From: CAYMZZ01 sp964395095
GTDB lineage: Bacteria; Bacteroidota; Bacteroidia; Chitinophagales; Chitinophagaceae
Direction of reading: 5' to 3'
Length of the DNA stretch: 64,000 bases
NCBI GenBank assembly: GCA_964395095.1
Contig: CAYMZZ010000004.1
Span: forward strand, 248,001-312,000
The notes beneath the pieces are model-generated. The model ran no database searches. It saw only the letters and a list, made by a program, of their open reading frames with translations, and was not told the DNA's origin. Position 1 is the stretch's first letter, and every line of letters begins with the position of its first letter. The translations under genes were made by a program, and so were the position numbers. Of this stretch, positions 25,258 through 34,980 are shown piece after piece.

Positions 25258-26037
25258 TTAAAATACTGAATTTTCCTCTGTCCATTTGTCTTTATCGTAA
25301 CTTGAAAATATCGCAGCATCAAGTAAGCAAGGATAAATATTTGCTTGTTTACATAGATACTGTATTCCTTGTGAAATAAATTGATAGTAGTTCGGGTCAG
25401 AAAGTCCTGCTGTTGTCAAATGAATAGGGAAGTTGTTATGATTTAACCAGTAAGTAATCCTGCTGTCAAGGGGAATTTCATACATAGTTACTCCTAAACT
25501 TTGCAAAAAATTTCTTGACTGTTTCGGTCCGAAACCATTCACATGTCTTTGAATTGAATCGGCCAAAGTTTGCTCCCAGGCTTTATCATCAATAGTTACT
25601 TCGTACTGTGTAATTTCTCTAAAAATTAACCAATCGCTGTTAATGATAGCTTGTAGATTGTCCTTTATTTGTTGTGCAATAATTGTAGTCCGTCTAAGTC
25701 CACCAAAGTCAGAAAGAACTGTTTGTGCAATTTTCTCAAGTTTAACTAAGTTTTCAAGACAGAACTGCAAATCGAGAGGGAATGGATCGACCCGGAGAAA
25801 CTGTGCAACCCTACTTGTCGGACCAGATTTCTGTTGTGAAGTCAGTAAGCAGGAAATGAGAGATTTCCAAATATTCTCTCTTGAAAAGTCCAGCCCGACT
25901 TTCTGAACATTTCTTCTGTACCTTCTTTGCACAAAGACGTTATCCTTATGCAAATTGTAAAAGTTAGTCGTCAGCTGAACTTGCCAATCGTCAACTTCCC
26001 AGTTTATTTTCCAATGTCGTGGATGCTCTGTTGTCAT
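25258..26037 (-). CDS. HhH-GPD DNA glycosylase-like protein
   Basis: From ATG 26037 this is a 259-residue protein. Residues about 165-195 contain the helix-hairpin-helix segment NGFGPKQSRNFLQSLG with Lys172 and then the catalytic-position Asp191 in EIPLDSRITYWL. The Lys/Asp pair is the arrangement of bifunctional 8-oxoguanine glycosylases of the OGG type, so a base-excision repair role is likely. The C-terminal part (PCLLDAAIFSSYDKDKW) is typical of a related group of uncharacterised Bacteroidota proteins. It is not linked to other repair genes. Confidence 0.75.
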   Translation of the reverse strand: MTTEHPRHWKINWEVDDWQVQLTTNFYNLHKDNVFVQRRYRRNVQKVGLDFSRENIWKSLISCLLTSQQKSGPTSRVAQFLRVDPFPLDLQFCLENLVKLEKIAQTVLSDFGGLRRTTIIAQQIKDNLQAIINSDWLIFREITQYEVTIDDKAWEQTLADSIQRHVNGFGPKQSRNFLQSLGVTMYEIPLDSRITYWLNHNNFPIHLTTAGLSDPNYYQFISQGIQYLCKQANIYPCLLDAAIFSSYDKDKWTEENSVF

Positions 26038-26101
26038 ATGATTTCGGATACCGCATAAATATAAGCAACAACAATAAAACAATTATTCAACCATTCTACA
26101 T

Positions 26102-26635
26102 TTACCCGCCTTTATTCACTATCTCATCGAGTACGCGTTTTGCTTTTTCGGCGATTTCCCGATAATAATCCGCGTCCTGATTGATTTGTGTAAAATGCTT
26201 ACCGATAATCTCCCGCCGGTTGGTCGTATCCAATAAATCAGATTCGTAGATGATCATTCGAACACGAGCCTGTTCAAAAGCGGATGCATTGGAAAGATCC
26301 ACTTGCAATAGCTTTTGTAGTAAATCGGCTCTGAATTCTTCCTTTCTACTTCTCTCCCTTGCTGAAAGCAGTAAGGCGGCGCTAATAATTTCTTCACTGT
26401 TGGTAGCGTTCATGGCTATCTTAATCAAATCAGCGGTGCTGGGTTCCGGCAGTTTTTGCAGTACGGGGATATTCTTTTCCAGGAATTCTGATTCATACCA
26501 GGCTAAAGACCAAAGTTCCTCCGTTGTTGTATCTCTATATTTTAATACGTACCCGTCGTCGGATTCCCCGATGAGTTTCAGGTTCTTTATTTTGGATTCC
26601 ACTTCGGATTCCCTGCAAATGAAATATTGACTCAT
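26102..26635 (-). CDS. uncharacterised cytosolic protein
   Basis: A 177-residue soluble protein with no signal peptide. The N-terminal half (YVLKYRDTTTEELWSLAWYESE) looks like a small mixed fold and the C-terminal half is helical (ADLIKIAMNATNSEEIISAALLLSARER). I do not recognise a family; an immunity-protein-like role is possible given the neighbourhood but is not supported by a motif. It lies 18 bp downstream of the beta-barrel gene. Confidence 0.6.
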   Translation of the reverse strand: MSQYFICRESEVESKIKNLKLIGESDDGYVLKYRDTTTEELWSLAWYESEFLEKNIPVLQKLPEPSTADLIKIAMNATNSEEIISAALLLSARERSRKEEFRADLLQKLLQVDLSNASAFEQARVRMIIYESDLLDTTNRREIIGKHFTQINQDADYYREIAEKAKRVLDEIVNKGG

Positions 26636-26653
26636 AAGAATTGCAGGTTTTAA

Positions 26654-27217
26654 CTAATTATTCTCCCTCTCCAGATGTATTTGAAACCCTATACTTAAAA
26701 AAAAGGTAGTTTGCCTGGTTTGTGTTTCCCTGCTATCTAAATATTCATAATTAGCGGTTAGTTCAAGACCAACACTGCTATTGAAATATATGACCGGGCC
26801 GGCAGAAATAGTGAATGTATTAGTATGATTGGGGTCACCGCCACTATTACCAGAAAACTGTGAGTACTTATAAGATGCGTCCGCAAAAAGATTAATCTGA
26901 TTCAGTTTATCCAAAAGATAATATCGAATAAATGGCCCGGCTCCTACTTGCGTTGTCCTTGTGGTACCACCGCTTGATTCCACTCTGTTGATCGCCAATT
27001 GGGCTCTGATACCTCCCGCAAGTTTGTCAATAAAGAAGTAGCCAACATTCGGAGAGAGCGCAACATTCAACCCTTTCACTTCAGTGGATAGTATGGTTTG
27101 TTTTGACGAGGAGATTTTTCCGCTGCCGCCAACAAGCCAGTTCTTCTTCGTAATTTGACTATTTGAAGTCAGTGCTAATGCTGACATAAAGACTACTAAC
27201 AAAAGTACTTTTTTCAT
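26654..27217 (-). CDS. outer membrane beta-barrel protein
   Basis: The 187-residue protein has a signal peptide (VLLLVVFMSALALTSNSQ) and repeated amphipathic strands (GGIRAQLAINRVES, SVGLELTANYEYLDS) with a final strand TTFFLSIGFQIHLE, the layout of small eight-stranded OmpA/OmpW-like barrels in Bacteroidota. It overlaps the preceding gene by 4 bp (ATGA), so the two are cotranscribed. Ligand unknown. Confidence 0.8.
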   Translation of the reverse strand: MKKVLLLVVFMSALALTSNSQITKKNWLVGGSGKISSSKQTILSTEVKGLNVALSPNVGYFFIDKLAGGIRAQLAINRVESSGGTTRTTQVGAGPFIRYYLLDKLNQINLFADASYKYSQFSGNSGGDPNHTNTFTISAGPVIYFNSSVGLELTANYEYLDSRETQTRQTTFFLSIGFQIHLERENN

Positions 27218-27831
27218 TGGTCTAAATTAGTTCCATTAGGTAATTCCTCCCCTCCAGCATTGGGGCCCTCCGGCGGGGCTTCTTCTTCCGACATCTGGAA
27301 CCACACGGTGCGTATTTCCAGGTCCTCAATCGTTAGCTCCCGGTCTAAGATCTCTTCCTCGTATGTATCGTCCACAAGCCATTCCGGTTTGAAAAGCGGG
27401 TGCTCTTCTGCCTTGATGATCCGGAATATTTCGCGGGTCCGATCCTGACCCTGCTCGGTATAAATCAGGTAGCTGTATTTACCGGCAAGCCGGGTTTGGA
27501 GAAACAAAGACAGGTCTTCATCGTTTACAGTACGGCTATTCAATCCCATATTGTTGAAGAGCTCACGAACCTGCAACAGCTCGGCAGCGCTAGCGGGCTT
27601 ACTAAGGCTAATCAACGAAACCTGCTCAATCGGTGCCAATGCCTGCAATTGCTCAAGCAGTTCCTCTTTTCTCTTTCTACTCTTCGGTATTATCCAGAGC
27701 TCAATGCTGCGGAAGCCATCGCTTTGACCATAATGCACACGACCTGTTTCAGCTAAGTTTTTGATGGCCAGATACAATTCGGAATCAGTTGGCGAATAGG
27801 TGACGGTCATGATATAGCTGAATAGTTCCAT
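27214..27831 (-). CDS. uncharacterised soluble protein
   Basis: From ATG 27831 this is a 205-residue protein with no signal peptide. It has a regular alternating pattern (GRVHYGQSDGFRSIELWIIPKSR, EQVSLISLSKPASAAELLQ) and an acidic C-terminus rich in Glu and Pro. I recognise no family. It is the first gene of a short operon with the beta-barrel gene and perhaps the next one. Confidence 0.65.
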   Translation of the reverse strand: MELFSYIMTVTYSPTDSELYLAIKNLAETGRVHYGQSDGFRSIELWIIPKSRKRKEELLEQLQALAPIEQVSLISLSKPASAAELLQVRELFNNMGLNSRTVNDEDLSLFLQTRLAGKYSYLIYTEQGQDRTREIFRIIKAEEHPLFKPEWLVDDTYEEEILDRELTIEDLEIRTVWFQMSEEEAPPEGPNAGGEELPNGTNLDQ

Positions 27832-28415
27832 AATTGATCTATTTGCTGTTAACAGCATTAAGTTACGAAACTTTTCTAAGGTAGGGGAAAGCTGGCAAGT
27901 GCGGAGAAGTTTTACCGCAACGGGCGCTACGAAGTCGCAAAGAACGCGACGATAGGTTTAAAGGACAAAGCTTATTCGTATTCAAGGCCAAGCGCTACTT
28001 TGTAAAAAAACCAGCAGCCCCTTACTCTAATCCAATCGTCGCCCCGCCTTGGCGGGGACTCCTTGGCGTTCGATGCGGTGAGAAACTCCCAGAGATGGCA
28101 GCAACTTGCACAAAAGCAGTGCTGCCTGTGCCCCTACTTATTCAGTTTATTGAGAATAGTAGAGGCATTCGACACGGGTTTTAGATTCGTTTTATAGTTG
28201 ACTGACAGGGATGTACTACATCTGCCTTGTGTGCCACCGCAGCACCCCCAGGAGCAGGTTGATCAGTAAAGAAAATTGCCCAATCAAAAAGCCAACTATA
28301 CTCTATAAAATCCATTTTGTGGATGAATCAATCAATAGAGAATCTTTCCATTAAAATACCATCAGGCCCCGATTGCGGGGCCTGATGCAGGGCTTGTGGT
28401 AGCTATGCTGTTGGC
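27832..28415. repeat. gene-free stretch with composite element and terminator
   Basis: The left arm of the composite element runs from 27911 to 27954, the loop is 80 nt, and the inverted arm runs from 28035 to about 28084 with a CCCCGCCTTGGCGGGG hairpin inside it. A module like ACTCCCAGAGATGGCAGC (about 28089) matches those at 790 and 49990. Positions about 28130-28350 hold nothing recognised. A hairpin terminator lies at 28361-28386. Confidence 0.7.
28361..28386 (-). terminator. hairpin terminator after the 739-residue gene
   Basis: ATCAGGCCCC (28361-28370) pairs perfectly with GGGGCCTGAT (28377-28386) across a 6-nt loop, 29 bp after the stop codon of the gene at 28416. On the minus strand it is followed by GGTATTTTAA, a short T run. 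Confidence 0.6.
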
Positions 28416-30635
28416 TCAATTAGGATTGTCTGGACTGGTTTCAGGCTCATGCACCATCCGTAAATGAAATAATCCCTTTTTTACTTCCGCATCATTCTCC
28501 AGTTTTCTTTTGGTATCCAGATAAGTATCGGTAAGTACGCTGGCCCTGTTATTGGCCTGAAAAACAATCCGGGCGGTAGAACTGGAATAGGTATTTTCCA
28601 TCATTTTCCGCTGGTTGTCCATGGCCATGTATCCGTCGTATTGCATGCGGATCTTGCCAAGCGTATTCTCCGGCGCTTCCATCTGCATAAAACCGCTGAT
28701 AGTATTCATCATTCCCTGGCCGGCATCCTGGCTGCCCTGTATCAGGTCATCGGTATTTTCATTGATCAATACCTGCGAGGCAAAGATCAGCATATCGATC
28801 GAATAGGTCTTGTTGCTCTGCTGCAAATCCCCCTGGGCTCGGGCTGCTACGGCCTCGTTGCCTCCCATTATGGCAAGGAAAAGGGTATCAGCACCGTTGT
28901 CGCAAAAGTCAATTTTACTATCGGGAAATCGAAATGCGTACTCGGGCGGTCCCTGGTAGGGATAGTCTTTCAATTGATCATTGTCTTCCCGGATGGTTTT
29001 GATGCCGCTTTTCACCTTCATGGGCAGCGTGATATTTTCGAGCGTTTTGTTGGCCAGGTCGGTACCATGTGCCATGATCCGGTAGCTGCATCCATCGGGG
29101 TAAAGCCATACATATATTTTCCGGCTGGTTTCCAGGGAACCTGTGGCCCTGCGTTCGAGTTTACCATCGGCATCCTGTTGCCAGATAAAATCCATCTCCA
29201 TCGTGAGGGCAAAACGGTTATAGGCCTTCAGCTCTTCCAGATAATCCGGCGCTGCGGAACTCAGCTCAGCGTCGCCCAGCAGGGCCATTTGCCGGTACAT
29301 GCCCAGGTGCAGGGGCACATTGAGGATAAAATCATGATTGCGGGCTTCTTTTTGTTCCCTGTAGTATTGCTCATAGGCCCTTTTGGTTTTCTGCAGCAGC
29401 AGGTCTATATAGCTTTCTTCCCCGGATCCCAGCAGTTGCCGCTGGCGCTCATTGCCCAGGATCACCGGCGCTATCACGGGTAGATAGGGCAGCTTGTCGC
29501 CATACCTTTCCAGGAGAAGTTGGTCTTTTTGCTGCAAGCGCTCCTGAAAGGAGTTGATCAGTTGGTTGAACTTTTCATACACCCTTTCACTCTTTTCTTT
29601 GCCGTTCTGCTCATAGGTTCCCATGGCAGAAAGAACCTGCTCCATGATTGCTTTTTCCCTGCCCAGGTAGCTTTGCAGCCATCGTTCATCCTGCTGGCGC
29701 TGGCGCGCCAGCAGCGAAGTATCGCAACTGCCGCATCGGCCCAGCTCATGTGGAGGCGGGGCGGGAAAATCGCCGGCTGCCGGCAACTGATTCAATTTTT
29801 GCTGCGCTTCCTCCAGTTGCTGCAATACCCATTGCTGCAGATCGGGCAGGCTGTCGCTAACAACATCCATGGCCTCCATCCCATCCTCGTAACCAAAGCC
29901 TCCTTTTCCGGTTTGGCCGGGTTTCTTATTCGCTGGCAATGGTCGGCCGGGTAAGGACCCGGGCAAAGAGAAACTATTCTGTACGGCTTTGGAAAAACGC
30001 TGGCTCAGGTCATCATAAGCGGCCAGGGAATTAACCAGGTATGGGTAATAGATAAAGCCATTGGGGGTTTTGTCGAACTGCTCCACCAGTTCCCGCTTAC
30101 GCTGTTCACTGCGTGTAATTTCCCTGGCGATGCTGACAAATGAATCCTTCTTCTCATCGGGTTGCACAATAAGGAGCTGCCTTTTGCGTGAATACTGCAC
30201 CAGTGTTTTGCGGGGCGTGATGAGGGTACTGTCGTTGATCTTCCTGCCTTTGTACCAAAAAAAGCGATCCTTTGCCTGCGCGGTTGTTGGCGCCAACACC
30301 GGCTGCTTAAGCTGTATGCGCAGGATGGGCGATGGGGTTTCGGGCAAGGGGGCTTTGCGGCCTCCTGCTGTTGCTTTGGGTTTGGCTGCCGCGGGTTTTG
30401 TTTTGTCGAAAGCGGCCAGCATGGTTTTATAAGTATTCAACTGGGTCTTCAGCGTGGCGGCCCACTCGGGATCCTCTTTTTCGGCTTTGCGAAATTCTTC
30501 TTCCAGCACGCTAATTTCTTTTTTCAACTCCGCGATTGCCTGCTTCATTTCATCGGCTGGCAGTTGGGTGGGCGTTTGAGCGGATACACAAAGCAGGCAT
30601 AGTTGCCAGCAGGCGAAGAGCAGGATCTTTTTCAA
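28416..30635 (-). CDS. large exported protein with coiled coil, unknown
   Basis: This 739-residue protein has a signal peptide (LLFACWQLCLLCVSAQ) and then an alpha-helical region (QAIAELKKEISVLEEEFRKAEKE) predicted to be a coiled coil. A Pro/Ala-rich linker (about 75-110) and a long central helical part follow. A pair CGSC near residue 300 may bind metal or form a disulfide. The C-terminal 250 residues are more beta-like (WLYPDGCSYRIMAHGTD). No family is recognised. A terminator hairpin follows and a two-component system precedes it. Confidence 0.7.
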   Translation of the reverse strand: MKKILLFACWQLCLLCVSAQTPTQLPADEMKQAIAELKKEISVLEEEFRKAEKEDPEWAATLKTQLNTYKTMLAAFDKTKPAAAKPKATAGGRKAPLPETPSPILRIQLKQPVLAPTTAQAKDRFFWYKGRKINDSTLITPRKTLVQYSRKRQLLIVQPDEKKDSFVSIAREITRSEQRKRELVEQFDKTPNGFIYYPYLVNSLAAYDDLSQRFSKAVQNSFSLPGSLPGRPLPANKKPGQTGKGGFGYEDGMEAMDVVSDSLPDLQQWVLQQLEEAQQKLNQLPAAGDFPAPPPHELGRCGSCDTSLLARQRQQDERWLQSYLGREKAIMEQVLSAMGTYEQNGKEKSERVYEKFNQLINSFQERLQQKDQLLLERYGDKLPYLPVIAPVILGNERQRQLLGSGEESYIDLLLQKTKRAYEQYYREQKEARNHDFILNVPLHLGMYRQMALLGDAELSSAAPDYLEELKAYNRFALTMEMDFIWQQDADGKLERRATGSLETSRKIYVWLYPDGCSYRIMAHGTDLANKTLENITLPMKVKSGIKTIREDNDQLKDYPYQGPPEYAFRFPDSKIDFCDNGADTLFLAIMGGNEAVAARAQGDLQQSNKTYSIDMLIFASQVLINENTDDLIQGSQDAGQGMMNTISGFMQMEAPENTLGKIRMQYDGYMAMDNQRKMMENTYSSSTARIVFQANNRASVLTDTYLDTKRKLENDAEVKKGLFHLRMVHEPETSPDNPN

Positions 30636-30803
30636 AACAATTGAGTTTACATGATGGAATAATAGCGATGTGCTGAATAGCTGGCACTAAACTACAGTGG
30701 CCACCGTGGCCCTGCTATCCCTTAAAAACAGGATATTTCAAAAGCGCTTCTATTAGAAAAATAGTGAAGGAAAACCTGCTTTCGCCAAACAACTATGCGA
30801 AGC

Positions 30804-31436
30804 TTAAACAATCTGCATTTGCGTGGCCATGCGGATAAGTGTGGCGGTATTTTTGGCGGAGAATTTGGCCAGCAGGCTCTTGCGATGTGTATCTACCGTG
30901 GTGTTGGCGATAAAAAGTTTGGCGGCGATTTCGTTATTGGTCATGCCCTCGGCAATCAGCGCCAGCACTTCCAGTTCGCGCCGGGTGAGCACGGGCGCCT
31001 GCTCGGTTGTTGGCTGCAACATGGCAGCCGCCGCTTCCTGGCTCAGGTAGGTTTTACCCCGCATCACCGTGGCAATGGCCGCCATGATCTCGGGCCGGCC
31101 GGCATTCTTCAGGAGATAGCCGGAAGCGCCGTTTTCCATCATCTTCTGAATAAAACTTTGCTGATTAAAAGTGCTGAGCCCCAGGATAAAAATGCCGGGA
31201 TAGCGTTCCTTCACCTGCCGGCAAAGATCCAACCCACTTTGATCGGGGAGGCTGATATCCATAAACAATACATCGGGCTGGCGATTCTGTAAGAACGCCC
31301 AGCAACTGGCGGCATTTGTTGCATGCCCCATCCATTCAATGCCTTTCTCATTTTGCAGCAGCGAATGAATGCCTTCGATCACCATATAATGGTCATCTAC
31401 GATAAACAGTTTGATGTCGTTGCCGCTGCTATTCAT
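30804..31436 (-). CDS. NarL/LuxR-family response regulator
   Basis: The 210-residue protein has a receiver domain with phosphoacceptor Asp60 in VLFMDISLPD and a LuxR-type helix-turn-helix domain (LTRRELEVLALIAEGMTNNEIAAKLFIANTTVDTHRKSLLAKF). It overlaps the histidine kinase stop codon by 8 bp and is the cognate output protein of that kinase. The 168-bp gap to the 739-residue gene could place that gene under its control. Confidence 0.94.
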   Translation of the reverse strand: MNSSGNDIKLFIVDDHYMVIEGIHSLLQNEKGIEWMGHATNAASCWAFLQNRQPDVLFMDISLPDQSGLDLCRQVKERYPGIFILGLSTFNQQSFIQKMMENGASGYLLKNAGRPEIMAAIATVMRGKTYLSQEAAAAMLQPTTEQAPVLTRRELEVLALIAEGMTNNEIAAKLFIANTTVDTHRKSLLAKFSAKNTATLIRMATQMQIV

Positions 31437-33381
31437 GTTGGGTATTTAATTCTATATGAACGGAGCTTCCCTTACCGGGCTGTGAATGCACATCCCATTT
31501 CCCCTTTAGAAAGTCGATGCGGCTTTGAATATTGCTCCAGCCAATTCCCCGGGAGCGCTGGAGTATGGCGGGGTCAAATCCCTGGCCATCGTCTTCCACG
31601 GTAATGGACAATTGTCCGCTATCGAAGGTTAATTGCACCAGGGCTTTTTTGGCGGCCGCATGGCGGATGGTATTGTTCAAAAGTTCCTGCACAATCCGGT
31701 ATACGGTAACGGTTTTGGTTTGGTCGATCGCGGCTTCGCCAAGTCCCATCGACTGGTAGGTAACCTGTAGCGCGCCGGATTGGTTGATGTCGTTGCAGAA
31801 ATCCTTCAATGCCGTGTCCAGCCCAAATTTTACCAGGGCTTCCGGCATCATATTATGCGCCACTCTTCGCATTTCCGCGATACTGCTGTCGAGCATATCA
31901 ATGCTTCTTTCAAAAGCCTGCGCATTTTCAGGCGTCATTATCAGGTTTCCTTTCATGGTATGCAGGGAGTATTTGATGCCAGATAGCATGCCACCCAGGC
32001 CATCGTGCAGGTCTTTGGCCAGGCGGGCCCTTTCCTGCTCTTCGCCCTTCAGCACGGCTTCGGTGGCGGATAACTGTTTTTCGGTCTCCAGCTCCTGTAT
32101 CCGTTGCTGTTGCAGCCGTCGCCGGTGCCGGTAGTTGCGATAGCTGAGCAGGGAGAGTAAAAAAAGCAGGAGTATGCTGCCTGCCAGGATATAGTTCCAT
32201 ATATTTTTCCGGAACAGGGCTGCCTGTTGTAATTGAATCTGTGCGTCTTTTTTTGCGCTCGCATATTTTTGCTCCAGGTCGGCAGTATTCCGCAGAACCT
32301 TGTCGTTGAGAATAACTTCGCCGATAGAATCGGCCGCCCTGCGTGCGCCCATGGATGCGGCAAAATCGCCTTCGCCGGCCGCGATATACGAAAGAAAGGT
32401 ATAGCTTTCCTTCAGCGTTTCAATGATGCTGTCTTCTATGGCAATGCTGAGCGCCTGCTGTATATTTTTTTTCGCTTCGCGACTGTTGTTGTTGAGGTAC
32501 TGCGCATAAGCGAGGGTATTGAGCGCGCCGGCCATCAATTGGCGGCTTTGCAGGGCCGAAGAAATTTCAAAGGACTGACGGGCCGCCTCCAGCATGGCGG
32601 GAAACTGCTTTAGGTAAGCATGCACATTGCTCTTGTATCCATAAATGGAAGCTTCCGCATACCTGTCGTTGGCCCGCTCCGCTTCGCGAATGGCGATGGT
32701 ATAGTAATGCAGGGCGCTGTCCATCTTTCGCAATCCTTCGTACGATTGAGCCAGGGTAGCATAGATGCGATTGATATAACTATACTTATATGCACTGAAG
32801 TGGTGCACATGAATACCATATAAAGCATTGCTGACGGCTTTTTGGTATTGCTGCAACGCATGATAGCTGTTGGCCAGATTCAGATAAGCGCCTGCCAGCT
32901 TTACAGAATCCTTCATCGCCTCCACACTGTTCAGCACCTGGATGGCATAGGCAAGCTGGGCTTCAAAGTCGCCAAAATACATGCTCAATATCCCCAGGTT
33001 ATTCAACATGTCGATCACTTTGCTGGAATCTTTCAATTGCCTGGCAAGCTGCAAGCCACTGCCGGCCTCCCGCAAAGCGGCTTTATAATCACCGACGGTA
33101 TAAAGCAGAATGGTCTTTTGATTATGATAATGATAAAGCCCTCTCAAGAATTGAAGCTTTTCCGCCAGCAGTCGGCCTTGCTGGAGATAATAATTGGCCG
33201 AATCCTGCTGGCTGGTTTCATAGAGAGAACCCAGCGTGAGCAGGAGCATGGCCTTACCCGTATCTTCTTTTGCCTGGGGTAGCTCCCGCAATAAACTATC
33301 TCTCCGGGCCATGAAATCGGCCTGCGCGTTGGCGACCCATGCGGCCGCGATCAGGAGTAGTACGAAAGCCGATTTCCTCAT
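31429..33381 (-). CDS. TPR-containing sensor histidine kinase (HisKA_3 type)
   Basis: This 650-residue protein has a signal peptide, about seven tetratricopeptide-like repeats in the presumed periplasmic part (about 40-375), one membrane span (about 394-413), and a DesK/NarX-type kinase. The phosphoacceptor His459 is in ARLAKDLHDGLGG; the ATPase domain has QELLNNTIRHA, VEDDGQGFD and GIGWSNIQSRI. TPR sensor kinases of this layout are common in Bacteroidota. It is first in an operon with the LuxR-type regulator. Confidence 0.93.
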   Translation of the reverse strand: MRKSAFVLLLIAAAWVANAQADFMARRDSLLRELPQAKEDTGKAMLLLTLGSLYETSQQDSANYYLQQGRLLAEKLQFLRGLYHYHNQKTILLYTVGDYKAALREAGSGLQLARQLKDSSKVIDMLNNLGILSMYFGDFEAQLAYAIQVLNSVEAMKDSVKLAGAYLNLANSYHALQQYQKAVSNALYGIHVHHFSAYKYSYINRIYATLAQSYEGLRKMDSALHYYTIAIREAERANDRYAEASIYGYKSNVHAYLKQFPAMLEAARQSFEISSALQSRQLMAGALNTLAYAQYLNNNSREAKKNIQQALSIAIEDSIIETLKESYTFLSYIAAGEGDFAASMGARRAADSIGEVILNDKVLRNTADLEQKYASAKKDAQIQLQQAALFRKNIWNYILAGSILLLFLLSLLSYRNYRHRRRLQQQRIQELETEKQLSATEAVLKGEEQERARLAKDLHDGLGGMLSGIKYSLHTMKGNLIMTPENAQAFERSIDMLDSSIAEMRRVAHNMMPEALVKFGLDTALKDFCNDINQSGALQVTYQSMGLGEAAIDQTKTVTVYRIVQELLNNTIRHAAAKKALVQLTFDSGQLSITVEDDGQGFDPAILQRSRGIGWSNIQSRIDFLKGKWDVHSQPGKGSSVHIELNTQHE

Positions 33382-33561
33382 TCCTTTAAATATAGTTTAT
33401 GGACACGACTTTACAAAAGTGCAGATTTCACCGTTCCTTCTTCTCCCTGTTTTCCATGATTTATGGCGAATGAAAAATCCTGCTTTTACAGGATGTTTTG
33501 CAGCAGCGGGCGTCCTTAGGTTTACATCGCAAAATAAACCTCGCCTTAATTATCACACTAT

Positions 33562-34956
33562 ATGAAACTGTATTCCTTATCGCTGTTTCTGTTGCTGGCT
33601 GTGTATGCAGGTGCGCAGCAACAAACCTATGACCTCTTCAGCTTTAAGCCACCCCGGGGCTGGAAGAAGAAAAGCATGGAGAACCTGCTTGATTATTCCA
33701 CCAGCAGCCTCACTAAAGGTACCTGGGGTCGGGTCACCTTAATTAAAAGTACTGCCAGCCAGGGAAGTATTGATGCCGATTTCAAAATGGAATGGAATGA
33801 GCTGGTGCTGAAACCGTACAAAACCTATGGCGTAACGGAAGAACCTGTTGTGCTCGACAAGCAGGTTTACCAGGGATGGGATCATTATATCGGTTTGTCG
33901 CAATTTGTTTTTAATAAAGATTCTGTGGCGGTGATGCTTAGCACCTTCAGCGATGGTGAACGCTGTGCCAGCCTGATGGTGATGAGTAATTCAAAGACCT
34001 ATGGCAAATTGGTAGATGCTTTTCTCGCTTCCATCAGCCTGTCGCCTCCCACAAAAAACCTGGCGAAGAAAACTAACCCGAGCGATGTATTGCCTGCTGA
34101 TAAACCCAATAACCCTTCTGCCCCGGTGAGTACCGGCTTTCAATACAATACCACGAATTTCGACGATGGCTGGACCAGTGTGGTGAAAGAAGACTGGGTA
34201 GAAGCAACCAAAGGCGATATCAAAGTGCTGTTGCATTACCCGCGCAAGGAAGATGAGATTTATTATACACAACACCAGGAAAGAATGTCTGTATTCTGGA
34301 ATATGCTGGTAGCTCCGCGCTACAGCAATCTGCGCAACTATGAAGCGCCGGACAACCACCTGCCTGAATCTGCCTATTTTGCCAACGGCTTGCTGCGCGA
34401 CAATGCATCGGGCAGGGATATGTGGGTCACTCTTTTCAGCAAGGGCAAAAGTGGTTGGATAGAAATCATTACTCCCGATAAAGCCAGTTTTGTAAATGCA
34501 TTTGGTATTGAAAATCCTCATGCCTGGTACACAGAATGGGATCCCCTGGTCAGGCTGTCGGGTATGAATCGATTTGCAGTAGGTGAAAACGACCTGCCCG
34601 GCAAATGGTCAAACGAGTTTACCGGCTCCACGGCTTATTATAGTGTGTACACAGGCCTATATACCGGCTCTTCCACTTTTGCTTCGCGCGTCAATTTTGT
34701 TTTTCAGAGCAATAAGCGCTACAACTGGGATCTGGCTATGGCTTCCGGCGGCACCGGCACTTTGATGAAAGTGGATCAGGCCAAAGCAAGCGGCAACTGG
34801 AAGATCCTGAACCACTGGCAGATCTGGTTCTCCGAAATTGAACGAAAAGCCCGCACCTATAATGCCTATTTCTCCTGCGTGAAAGGTGGACGTATTCTGT
34901 GGCTACAGGATACAGAGTATGGCAGTTATACGGCCTACGGAAAAATCAGCGAATAA
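33562..34956 (+). CDS. exported protein, unknown
   Basis: The 464-residue product has a signal peptide (MKLYSLSLFLLLAVYAGAQ). The first 160 residues (YDLFSFKPPRGWKKKSMENLLDYS) look like a small lipid- or protein-binding fold; a linker near 175-200 leads to a second domain (WTSVVKEDWVEATKGDIKVLLHYPRKEDE). I recognise no family. It is divergent from the kinase operon and 24 bp upstream of the next gene, so the two are probably an operon. Confidence 0.7.
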   Translation: MKLYSLSLFLLLAVYAGAQQQTYDLFSFKPPRGWKKKSMENLLDYSTSSLTKGTWGRVTLIKSTASQGSIDADFKMEWNELVLKPYKTYGVTEEPVVLDKQVYQGWDHYIGLSQFVFNKDSVAVMLSTFSDGERCASLMVMSNSKTYGKLVDAFLASISLSPPTKNLAKKTNPSDVLPADKPNNPSAPVSTGFQYNTTNFDDGWTSVVKEDWVEATKGDIKVLLHYPRKEDEIYYTQHQERMSVFWNMLVAPRYSNLRNYEAPDNHLPESAYFANGLLRDNASGRDMWVTLFSKGKSGWIEIITPDKASFVNAFGIENPHAWYTEWDPLVRLSGMNRFAVGENDLPGKWSNEFTGSTAYYSVYTGLYTGSSTFASRVNFVFQSNKRYNWDLAMASGGTGTLMKVDQAKASGNWKILNHWQIWFSEIERKARTYNAYFSCVKGGRILWLQDTEYGSYTAYGKISE

Positions 34957-34980
34957 ATATTCATTGTAAAATACTCTCTC

